64,000 nucleotides of DNA from positions 24,837,179 through 24,901,178 of the forward strand of contig CM055893.1 of the NCBI GenBank assembly GCA_029582165.1, read 5' to 3'. Of the stretch, positions 46,683 through 56,861 are shown one piece after another. Within the stretch, counting starts at the first letter, position 1. Every line of letters starts with the position of its first letter. The position numbers were made by a program, and so were the translations under genes. The notes beneath the pieces are model-generated. The model had not been told where the DNA came from. It made no database searches and saw only the letters and a list, made by a program, of their open reading frames with translations. Origin of the DNA: Portulaca oleracea. Lineage: Eukaryota > Streptophyta > Magnoliopsida > Caryophyllales > Portulacaceae.

Positions 46683-48429
46683 TTCTGTAACGCCCCAAAA
46701 ATTCAATTATGAAAAAGTCATTGTCAAACTAACGTTAACAGCGGAAGACTCATTTTTTTTCTTTTTATTAACTTGGGCGTTACTGCCGTACCTCCGAACA
46801 GATACAAGGCGAGAGCAGAGATTAACAGAACAAACTACGAACTTTAATTTAATTAAACGAAAAGAACTTCGAATTCTAGAACAACATAAACTCAACATTA
46901 ACTAAACTTCAAGTCTGCACATAAACTAAACTTTATTCTCAAAACGTCTAACTCCAACGTCCTCACTTCTAGAGCCCATTCCCATCACATAACTGATCTT
47001 CACTAGAAAACAAAACATTCACAACATGAGGGGAAACTTCAATAATGTCTACCCCTAACTGGAAAAATAGTTTAAAGATCATTTCAATTCATTTAGGGGA
47101 GGGGAACAAGTCAAACATTTTCGCATGCGACTCATTTGAATCCCAACTCAGAAATAACCAGAGTTCATAAATAACAGAACTTAGAAACAACAGTACAAAC
47201 TTTCAACTCAGAAAAACACAACGTTCCAGAAACCTCAATTGACTTTTCCATCTCAGAATCAAACATCAGAAATCAGAAACAAAGTAATCCTTTCCTCAGA
47301 AAAAATCATAATTTTATTATGCGGGCGGGATTTGCCTATCCCCCAGAATATTTGAACTCAGAATTAGAATAGGATTTCAAATCCTCAGAATTAGAATATG
47401 GATGGCCAATCCCACAAATAGTTGCACAATCTCAGAAATATATCGGTACTACCCCGATCTCTTGATAACTCCCCTACAGGAACAAATCCTGATCTTTGGG
47501 TCGTTACCCGCAACCCACTTATGATTTCACTTTGATTATTAGTATCTTATGATGTTCAGACGTTAGACTTTAAACAAAAACCCAACCTAGTCTCCAAAAC
47601 CGACAGAATAAAACTCAGAGTTTAAATAACTGTCACATTTTACACAACTTAGAAAAGAACTCACAGACATCCAAAATAGACTGTCCAATTTCACAGAAAA
47701 TCCCTGTGCGGGATGCAAGCTTCATAAAAAAGATTAAAATCACAAAACAGATAAAAGAGAATCCCAAAGGGGATTAGGACATAGACATTACCTAAACAAC
47801 TTCTCTTTACTTCAACACTTACACACGGGAGCTACTACTTCGTCGTCACGCTCGGGCCTAGGATTCGAATATAAACTTCTAAAATTAATACTTTCTACGA
47901 TAATTAATTACGCAGGAATTCTACCATACCCCCAGCCTTATCACTCTCTCATTAGTTAGTAATACATGTGATGAGCATAACCTATCAAGATAACATGAAT
48001 CATCACAACTCACCTATACTAAAGAAAATAATAAAGTCGAACACACATTTGAAACAATAACTTGATACCCATACTATACTAACATGACATGGTATTTTAA
48101 TCATAACAAGTACTCACATAAAATCATGTCAACAATATTTCAACATTATTCGAATAATAGCTAAACTTTAAGGATAAGTATAACCCTAAACATATAAACT
48201 TGCATGATACTATTCACAAAAATTACGACTATGCCATTATTACATGCAAAAGTATGTTAAGTCACATAATCATATATTCTTATCTAAAACTACACTTCAG
48301 GGTTCCTAGCATGTTCCTAGGGTTCCAAGGCCAAACTAACACTTAAACACCTAAACTCTAACATGATATTTAAACCAACTCACATATATAAAGACATGTA
48401 AATTGTTTTAATGAAACGCTAAGAGGCAT

Positions 48430-48770
48430 TGTCAAGACTTATTCAAACTAACCTAATAATTTGAAAACTTAATAATAAGAAACTTAATAAAGACAACATG
48501 AAACCTTAATAATAGTGATAATATGAAAACTTAATAATCATATGCAAACTTAATAATACCATGAAACTTAATATCAATAATATGAAACTTACTAATAGTA
48601 ATAATATGAACACTTAATAATAACGTAGAAATTTGATAATAATAACAATATGAAAACCCACTAATAACATGAAATTTAATAATAATAGTAAGAAAACTTT
48701 ATAATAATATGAAAACTAAGTAATAATAATATAGAACTTAATAATAATATGAAAACTTAATAATACTATG
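48430..48770. repeat. AT-rich minisatellite in LTR-M
   Basis: Many degenerate copies of ATGAAAACTTAATAATAAT and AACATGAAACTTAATA. The matching array in LTR-R (53860-54020) is where element 2 inserted. Confidence 0.7.
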
Positions 48771-49847
48771 ACCATACTCCACATAACATGTCACTACCCT
48801 TTTCATTTCAACAATATTCACAAGAACACACTAATAACTTCTAACATGCTTGTCTCAAGAAGATTTAAATCAAACAAATATTCCAACCCCAATACTAACT
48901 AAAAGTCACAGGTTAAACATCACTCTAACCATAAACTAATATATGGGTTTTTGAATCAACAATAATACTTAGTACATACACCATCCTAACTCAACCTAAA
49001 CAAGGCTTTAGGCTACTAATCCCATTTTCAGATTATCTAATCATTTAAACAAGCACTTAATACTTCAACATTACACCCAAACTAATCATGTATATTCACA
49101 GAACATCAATTAAAGACAACAAAACTATACAAAACTGAGAGCAAGAGTTAGGGTTAATTTATACTAGCAAGGGTCAACACCCAAGGGTGGCTACACTGGG
49201 CAGTGGTGATGGTCGGCGACAGGCGGCGGCGACAGCACAGAGTGGTCGGGAAGTCTCCGGCGTCGGTTCGTCGGCTGTGACAGGCGGCAGCAGCAACATC
49301 AGTTCCAAGAAAAACACGGAGAGTGGGGCGAGCTGGGCGTCACTAACGGGTCATTGGAGTTGGGCGGAGGGTTATCGGAGTTGGTGGATTCGTCCTCGTC
49401 GGAGGTTGCCACTGATGACGTCAGAATAGGGCGGTATTGTGGTGGTTGGAGGTCACGGTTAGGGCAAAACAAAGGGGTTTGAAGAGGTGGTGTTTTGAGG
49501 TGTTCTGGATGGCGGTGATGGCAGTGCGGTGGTCGGAAATGGTGGAGGTGGGGGTTTCCGGTGAAATGAGGGTGGTCGGAGGTGGCTTTGATGGCGGTTT
49601 GATGATGGTGCGAGGTGGTGTGATGTGGAGATGCATAGTCTGAGTTGGAAAAGGAGGGGGAGGTTCGGGGTGGTCTCGACCGGCGGTGATGGGTCGACGG
49701 CGATCAGAAAATGGTAGGGTCGCGGTTAGTGGCAAGGAGCTAGTGGAAGGAGGTGGTTTGAGGTGGTTGCGTGGGTGGTGATATGGTGAGGTTGTGGTGT
49801 CGGGGAGGTTGAGCAGCAACAATAGCACAGTACTACAATATCAGGGA

Positions 49848-49849
49848 AG

Positions 49850-49906
<57 letters not shown>

Positions 49907-49915
49907 AAGAGAATA
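49848..49915. repeat. (GA)n microsatellite
   Basis: Nearly pure GA repeat, (TC)n on the transcript strand of LTR-M just downstream of its TATA-like box. Confidence 0.9.
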
Positions 49916-50358
49916 AGAGGGAAGGACACGTGATTGGGGGCGGAGAAGGTAGTGGGTGCAACAAAAGTTTGTTATTTTGATTTCTTGGAGCACGGTTTTT
50001 TTTATTAATATAGAAAGGGGAGGAGAGGAAAGAAGATATGGATAAGGGTGGTGATGTCATACGTATGATGTCAGCAAATTAGCAAAACAAATTACCCCTA
50101 AGTGTTAGTAATTCTTTTCCCAAAATTTATTTTCTAAAACCACACCCATTTCCAGATAAAAATTTCATAAACTGATCCGAATGAAATCTACCGGAAGTCC
50201 AAAAATTCTCTAACTAATATTTTTAAGACTCTAAAAATTCCAACTAACTCTCTCGCGGTCCTAAAAGCTCCGTGTGAAAACATATAAATAAATAACGGGA
50301 TAAAACGTACCTTAGGTAAAATAACAGTAACCACAGTAGAACTTTTCGAGGTTTTACA

Positions 50359-50505
50359 TCATTACACCCTTAAAAGAAGTTTCGTCCTCGAAACTTAAAC
50401 TCATACTTAACGATTCTTCAGACGGAACTAACAGTTAACGAAAACTTGGGATTTTACATAATTACCTTCTTTAAAAGAGTTTCTTCTTTGAAACTTAACA
50501 TGCCA
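50359..50505 (-). other. Polypurine tract region of the Tekay-type interior, duplicated
   Basis: On the minus strand CGAGGACGAAACTTCTTTTA and AAGGGTGTAATGA precede TGTAAAAC, the usual 3' end of Del/Tekay elements before the 3' LTR. A diverged second copy lies about 95 bases away (50450-50495). Confidence 0.6.
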
Positions 50506-51990
50506 CAAGCGTAGGATCCAAAACTTAATCATACTGTAACTTACGAGGGAAAGAGAGATGAGTACCAGTCACATTTTCGTCCAAATTATGTGCCTCCTTG
50601 CCCCGCATTACATACACTCGGCCTCCCTGGTTGCGCGGTGCGTGATATTGCTGACGAGGTGGCCTATCACGATTAGCTTGGTTGCCGTTGGAGTCATCCC
50701 GATTCAGGTGTTGTTGCCTTGGGTGGCCTCCTTATCCCTGATATGTTGAGGGTGGGGCCCCTTGATCGTTGGTCCTTCCATGGTAGGATTCTTCTGGTGC
50801 TGGAAGTGGGCAGTCTCTTACTATATGATGTGGGCTGCCACGCCGGTAGCAGCTTGCCCTCAGTTTAGTCCTGCACTCCTTGGCGATATGACTCAGCTTG
50901 CTACAAGTTCTATAAAACAACCCAGGCGGTGGTGCTTAGTTACTCTACCACTTGTTGTGGTGGCTTCTCTTGTCAAGGTATATTGGAGTATAATCAGAGC
51001 GGGAAGGTTCCTTCCTCTTGTTGCCTTGCTTGTTCAGATCGTGCCTCCTGGGCTATAACTACTCTCTCAATGTTGATGGCCACATCTAGTTTCTCCTGGT
51101 ACGATGTGAATGTGCGTGTTGACATACGATCTTGAATGTCAAAACTCAGGCAACACTCGAAACGATTCATCTTCAAAACTTTATCAGCCACGTATGCCGA
51201 AGCGAAGTGGGACAATTCGGAGAACATGGCAGTGTATTCCAACACGTTGTTCTTTCCTTGTTCCAATTCTAGAAACTCTTTCTCCCTTTTAGAGAGATAT
51301 AGGATAAAAGCGATTCTTCAGCATCTCCTAGAACCGGTTCCAGTTGAACCCAGGTTCATTCTGTCATTTCTTCACACTCATCCACCACAAGTCAACCTCT
51401 CCTTTTAGGTGGTAGGCCGCAAATCCAACTTTCCGCTCCTCAGGGCAGGGAAGAGCGTCAAATTTCTTTTTGATGTTGCGTATCCACTCTTCAAACACCT
51501 TAGGGTCGGCTTCCCTAGAATAGGTGGGAGGGTTGAGGCTGTTGAACTGCTTGAATAAAGAGGCATTATTATCCCTCCTCGGCTCGCCTATCTACTCCGA
51601 CATTCGCTGAAGGTTCTCGGTCTACTGAGTCATCATCTCCATCATCATAAGTTGGGCCATATCGGGGGCAATCGGCGGGGTGTCCTCTCCATTTGTGGAT
51701 GATCAAGCAGCCTGTGCTGCTCATGCAGCTGCTGTCTCTTAGAGTTCTACAAACCGTTGTCTTAGGTGATCGCTAGTTATGATAGGTCTACCTTGTGGCC
51801 CACTAAATCTAATCCCATCGTCTTGAGTCATCCTAGAGTCAGAAGAATCCGCCTTATCCAGCTCTTACAAATGAGTTTCTATCCTAACAGTTCGGGCATA
51901 ACAAAACGTTTCACCAGGTTACTAGCTAATAACAAGTTAAGCACTTAAAACTCATAGACAATTAGGGAGCAAAAATATATCACAGTCCTC
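50506..51990 (-). pseudogene. Tekay/Del-type gag, right copy (gag-only interior)
   Basis: From about 51840 down: decayed start, NASLFKQFNSLNPPTY, FEEWIRNIKKKFDALPCPEE, GFAAYHLKGEVDLWW, FNWNRF, an open segment 51266-50994 (EQGKNNVLEYTAMFSELSHF to QARQQEEGTF), and at 50920-50732 two zinc knuckles (CSKLSHIAKEC and CYRRGSPHHIVRDC), each having lost one Cys. Pol is absent: the frame runs into the polypurine tract. Several stops and frame changes. The interior between LTR-R and LTR-M is therefore a non-autonomous gag-only unit. Confidence 0.75.
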
Positions 51991-52074
51991 ATCCTACATT
52001 CACACACCGAACGTAGCATCCTAAGCTCTAACTAAAACCTAATAGACACTTAGGAGCCACCAGGTCGTAACCGA

Positions 52075-52088
52075 AGGCTCCGATACCA
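52075..52088 (-). other. Primer binding site (tRNA-iMet type), right Tekay copy
   Basis: TGGTATCGGAGCCT on the minus strand, three bases after the LTR end; one mismatch to TGGTATCAGAGC. Confidence 0.75.
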
Positions 52089-52091
52089 TTC

Positions 52092-54020
52092 TGTAACGCC
52101 CCAGAAATTCAATTATGAAAACGTCAAAGTCAAACTAACGTTAACAGGGGCAGACTCATTTTTTTTCTTTTTATTAACTTGGGCGTTACTACCGTACCTC
52201 CGAACAGATACAAGGCGAGAACAGAGATTAACATAACAAACTATGAACTTTAATTTAATTAAATGAAAAGAACTTCGAATTCTAGAACAACATAAACTCA
52301 ACATTAACTAAACTTCAAGTCTGAACATAAACTAAACTTTATTCTCAAAACGTCTAACTCCAACGTCCTCACTTCTAGAGCCCGTTCCCATCACATAACT
52401 GATCTTCACAAGAAAACAAAACATTCACAACATGAGAGGAAACTTCAATAATGTCTACCCCTAACTGTAAAAATAGTTTAAAGATCATTTCAATTCATTT
52501 AGGGGAGGGGAACAAGTCAAACCTTTTCGTATGAGACTCATTTCAATCCCAACTCAGAAATAACCAGAGTTCATAAATAACAGAACTTAGAAACAACAGT
52601 ACAAACTTTCAACTCAGAAAAACACAACGTTCAAGAAACCTCAATTGACTTTTCCATCTCAGAATCAAACATCATAAATCAGAAACAAAGTAATCCTTTC
52701 CTCAGAAAAAATCATAATTTTATTATGCGGGCGGGATTTGCCTATCTCCAGAATATTAGAACTCAGAATTAGAATAGGATTTCAAATCCTCAGAATTAGA
52801 ATATGGATGGCCAGTCCCAGAAACAGAATCAGATGTGTGCACAATCTCAGAAATATATCGGTACTACCCCGATCTCTTGATAACTCCCCTGCAGGAACAA
52901 ATCCTGATCTTTGGGTTGTTACCTGCAACCCACTTATGATTTCACTTTGATTATTAGTATCTTATGATGTTCAGACGTTAAACTTTAAACAAAAACCCAA
53001 CCTAGTCTCCAAAACCGACAGAATAAAACTCACAGTTTAAATAACTGTCACATTTTACACAACTTAGAAAAGAACTCACAGACATCAAAAATAGACAGTC
53101 CAATTTCACAAAAAATCCTCGTGCGGGATGCAAGCTTCATAAAACAGATTAAATCACAAAACAGATAAAAGAGCATCATCCCAAAGGGGATTAGGACATA
53201 CAAATTACCTGAATAGTTTCTCTTTACTTCAACACTTACACACGGGACCTACTACTTCGTCGTCTCACTCGGACCTAGGATTCAAATATAAACTTCTAAA
53301 ATTAATACTTTCTACGATAATTAATTACGCACGAATTCTACCCTACCCCGACCTTATCACTCTCTCACTAGTTAGTAATACATGTAACGAGTATATCCAA
53401 TCAAGATAAAATGAATAATCACAACTCACCTATACTAAAGAAAATCATAAAGTCGAATACACATTTGAAACAATAACTTGATACCCATACTATACTAACA
53501 TGACATGGTATTTTAATCATAACAAGTACTCACATAGAATCATGTCAACAATATTTTAGCATTATTCAAATAATAACTAAACTTTAAGGATAAGTATAAC
53601 CCTAAACATATAAACTTGCATGGTACTATTCACAAAAAATACAACTATGCCATTATTACATGTAAAAGTATGCTAGGTCACATAATCATATATTCTTATC
53701 TAAAACTACACTTCAGGGTTCCTAGCATGTTCCTAGGGTTCCAAGGCCAAACTAACACTTAAACACCTAAACTCTGACACGATATGTAAACCAACTCATA
53801 TATATTGACATGTAAATTTTTTAATGAAATGCTAAGAGGCATAGTCAAGACTGATTCAAACAAACCTAATAATATGAAAACTTAATAATAAGAAACTTAA
53901 TAATAACAACATGAAACCTTAATAATAGTGATAATATGAAAACTTAATAATAATATTCAAACTTAATTATATCATGAAACTTAATATCAATAATATGAAA
54001 CTTACTAACAGTAATAATAT
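52092..54020 (-). repeat. Right Tekay-type LTR (LTR-R), interrupted
   Basis: Starts TGTAACGCCCCAG and follows LTR-M to ACAGTAATAATAT, where element 2 begins. The continuation is expected after the right end of the nested Tat insertion, outside the window. Confidence 0.8.
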
Positions 54021-54441
54021 TGTAGACATCGGGATTTGCACCCAATTTATCAATAAAAATTTGGACCGATACCAAAATGGATTATCGTTTCAATAAGCAA
54101 AGCAAGCAAAACAACAAAAAGAAGCGGCCCGGTCCAGGAAGAAAACCCGCACGGGTTTTATTTGAAGAGGGCGGCCCTGAACCAGGACAGGCCCCAAGGC
54201 GCGCCCCGGCCCAGGGTTCGAAACCCGCGCGGGTTATCTCTGCCAAAATGCACTGTTTTGGCTATGCCGACGTCAGCGATCCGCGTATACATGATGTAAA
54301 ACCCGCGCGGGTTATAGATTTGATAATCCGGCGCCAAAAATCATTTTTGATCATTATCCCATGATATTAGCACCATGTGGGTTGACCCTCTTGGCTTGAC
54401 TACGTGATTTGCATGGCATGATCATGGGGATGTGTCCCTTG

Positions 54442-54700
54442 ATTTTCCCTCCATTTCCCTCCTAAACCTACCCTTCACCACCTATAAATACCCCCCTCCA
54501 TTCCATTCATTCTTCACCAATTATCACCAACTTACACCATTATTCTACCCTTACTCTACTATTATCATAATCCTACATCCACCCTCTCAAAACTCTCTCT
54601 ATTACATTCATATTCATATTACCATTCCCTAACTCTACCAAAATCATCACTCACATACTATCCTACTACCATTCTCATACTCATCCTTCCATTTCACCAA
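54442..54700 (+). other. 259-base G-free tract around and after the TATA box
   Basis: Not one G occurs on the plus strand between 54441 and 54701; the tract consists of A, C and T in CATT/CACC/TCAT-type words and includes TATA at 54483-54490, so the first ~180 bases of the transcript would lack G. Confidence 0.9.
54483..54490 (+). promoter_or_regulatory. TATA box of element 2 LTR
   Basis: CACCTATAAATACCCCCC; the same context occurs at 13487 (minus) and near 63048. Transcription start expected about 30 bases downstream. Confidence 0.7.
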
Positions 54701-55190
54701 GTCAAGGCAAGGTCAAGATCTTCGAACGACGCATTCGGGCTCCTAAACCAACGAGGTTCGCCTTTACGTTTCTTTCATTATTGTTATCTTAATTATGTAA
54801 TTCATATTTCATCTTCTTTACTTGTGCATATTTTGTAAATAAAAATCTTGTTTTATAATGCATGTTAAGAATATAAAGTTTCGAAATCAATTAAACTTCT
54901 CCTCGCTCTATTTCATTTAATGTCGATTTTAGTAGAGTCCGTTTTCTAACGGGCGAATTCAAGAATTCTTATAATTCTTGAGTTCGTAGCCTTATCCCCG
55001 AGCTTAGAATCGGGTTTCGTAGACCGGAGTTATTTTTATTATTTTTACGGTTTGTAGATTTCCTTAAATCGGCTGGCGACTCTTTTATTCTTTTTATAAT
55101 CTGTTTAATTATTTAACATTTCAATTTACACTAAAAATAATTAAACATGACTTAACATTTCTCATTCATCACATTCAAGGTTTTAAACCG

Positions 55191-55348
55191 AGAGAAAATG
55201 GGCCATGAAACAGTAAAACCCGCACGGGTTTTATGGTTTCTGACCCACTTTCTCTGGCCCAGGAAAGCGGACGGCCCAGTCCAAGGATTGTCAAAACCCG
55301 CGCGGGTTTTGACAGCTCTTGGCGGTCCGGTTGCTTTCTTTTGGGCCC
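55191..55348 (+). repeat. Two adjacent U5 hairpins of element 2
   Basis: Hairpin 1 (55191-55255): GAGAAA/TTTCTC, TGGG/CCCA, GAAAC/GTTTC and TAAAACCCG/CGGGTTTTA. Hairpin 2 (55256-55348): GGCCCA/TGGGCC, GAAAGC/GCTTTC, GGAC/GTCC, CCAAG/CTTGG and a perfect 26-base tip palindrome centred at 55301/55302. Together they occupy the last third of U5. Confidence 0.75.
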
Positions 55349-55584
55349 GAATTTGCTGTTTGGGCCAATTTTAAGTTATATTTAATATATTTTTGGTGTA
55401 ATTTCAAGTGTTTAAATAATAAAAAAAAACGGATTTGTAAAATAAATAAAATTTCACCACCCCGAAAATGAATTTCGAAAATAAAAATATCCTTATTTAA
55501 GGATTAAGCAACCTTAAACGGCTCCCGATCATTAAGTAGCGCATCACGGAGAAAAGCGTTCGCTTTTCCGGGGGTCCTACAGAT

Positions 55585-55603
55585 TGGCGACTCCACTGGG
55601 GAC
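55585..55603 (+). other. Primer binding site of element 2 (tRNA-Arg type)
   Basis: TGGCGACTCCACTGGGGAC, three bases after the LTR end. Confidence 0.8.
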
Positions 55604-56861
55604 TTAAACTTAAAAAGAGGGTAAAACATGAAAAAATCGAATTAAATTAAAATTGTAAAAGGGAGAAGTTGAATAGTTTCACGATTTTATAATTCTTTTT
55701 AGGCATCCTTTGCATACCGGGCCACTAATCGCATCTTTTGACACGTTAGCACAAAGGCGATGGTTAAGTTAGACCTAGGTGATTCCCTCGAGAGCGGGTA
55801 GGCCACTACTTGTGTGATGCACTCTACATCGCCAAGCATTTGGTCTCTCCTCTCCCCGCGTTACACTCAAAGGGCTTCCTTGAAGTTCTTTGAGCAATAC
55901 CTCACACTCCTTACCTAAAGGTATGGGGTACAGAGATGAAAACGTGCGGTAGGCCATGTAATCCAACCATAGAAAAATCCATGAACATAGAACGTTGGTT
56001 TAGGGTATTCCCTCATGTTGTATGCTATATGCTATATGCTACCCCTTCCCTTTTCTTTTTGTTTTAGAGTCTGCCCTAGTTTAGAGGTTTTGTTTTAGCC
56101 CATATAAAAGTTATCGGGTTGAGAAAATGATTATTTATTAATTAAAATAATTAACCCAAAAAGCAACATGGTTAGCCCAAGTGGAAGGACCCATTTATGC
56201 TTAAAAGGTGATTATTTTAATTAACAAATAAAAGTTGACTCACTTTTGATGACATTATATGGCCCTTTACAAATTTCTCTTAACAAAGGTCCAAAAAATT
56301 AATTAAAAGTCCAACAAAGTAAATGGATAGCATTTTAGATTGCATAATAGTCACTAGGCTTGAGTAAATTAACTTATTGATTTAATTAATAAATCCATCG
56401 CATTTTTGGCCCAACCATATTAGTTTTATTGGTTAGGCCCATAAATTAATTACGATTCGCTTATTGTTGACTTTGTTCAATCCTTTATAATATCCATTTT
56501 CCTCGATAAAAAAAAGCAATAAAAGATGTAAAAAAAAAGAGTTGGGTCGTCAGTTTTGTTGAAACATTATTCTAGTCCGCATAATAGTCATTATGGCTTG
56601 AGCTGTCTGAATTATTAGGCCGAGTTACGGATTCTCCTTAAAACGGTCGGCTTGTGGATTAGGCCCATCCGAATTGAGAAACACTGACTGGAGCCCATCG
56701 GTTTATGACCCGCTCGCTATGTTTGGCTTTGTGCGACCCTTTATAATGTTTTGTCCATAGCTCCATATAAAGTTAGGTCATGCACTCCCAAAAAGTGGGT
56801 GAGTCTCTTGTGTCAGCATATATGTGTCGAGCCAGTTAGGATCATATAGGTCTCCTAGGGC
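55604..56861 (+). repeat. Leader of element 2
   Basis: Same three units as in element 1, in the order C (about 56100-56290), B (56300-56480), A (56560-56770) when read on the plus strand, followed by GCATGCACTCCC and the gag start. The first 500 bases include the antisense small open frame 55966-55775. Confidence 0.6.
55775..55966 (-). other. Small antisense open frame, counterpart of 12042-12233
   Basis: 63 codons, starting MDYMAYRTFSS and ending PALEGIT. Same length and stop as in element 1, with about a quarter of residues changed, many conservatively (F/Y, R/K, V/I, M/L). No family recognised. Confidence 0.35.

Larger units (their letters stand above)
46686..50358 (-). repeat. Middle Tekay-type LTR (LTR-M), complete
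   Basis: 3.67 kb from TGTAACGCCCC (46686) to ...GGTTTTACA (50358). It has a primer site and gag on its left and a polypurine tract on its right, so it serves as the LTR of two consecutive interiors. On the minus strand it contains a TATA-like TCTATATTAATA near 50010, a (TC)n leader, a long GC-rich stretch (49185-49830) and an AT-rich array (48430-48770). Confidence 0.8.
54021..55581 (+). repeat. 5' LTR of element 2, complete
   Basis: 1561 bp from TGTAGACATCGGGATTTGC to ...GGGGTCCTACA. U3 has three GC palindromes (about 54152, 54221, 54299), then TATA (54483), a G-free leader, and U5 with two hairpins (55191-55348). This is the reference copy for the subfamily in this window. Confidence 0.85.

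Noticed and set aside
49187..49429. 80-codon plus-strand frame in LTR-M as a gene
   Set aside because: GC-rich composition with Gly/Ser/Trp bias, antisense to the LTR, no domain.
46686..50358. LTR-M as a solo LTR
   Set aside because: It has a primer site and gag on one side and a polypurine tract on the other, so it belongs to two interiors.
54152..54320. GC palindromes as E2F sites
   Set aside because: The E2F consensus needs TT before the SSCGSS core; here AA precedes CCC on both strands.
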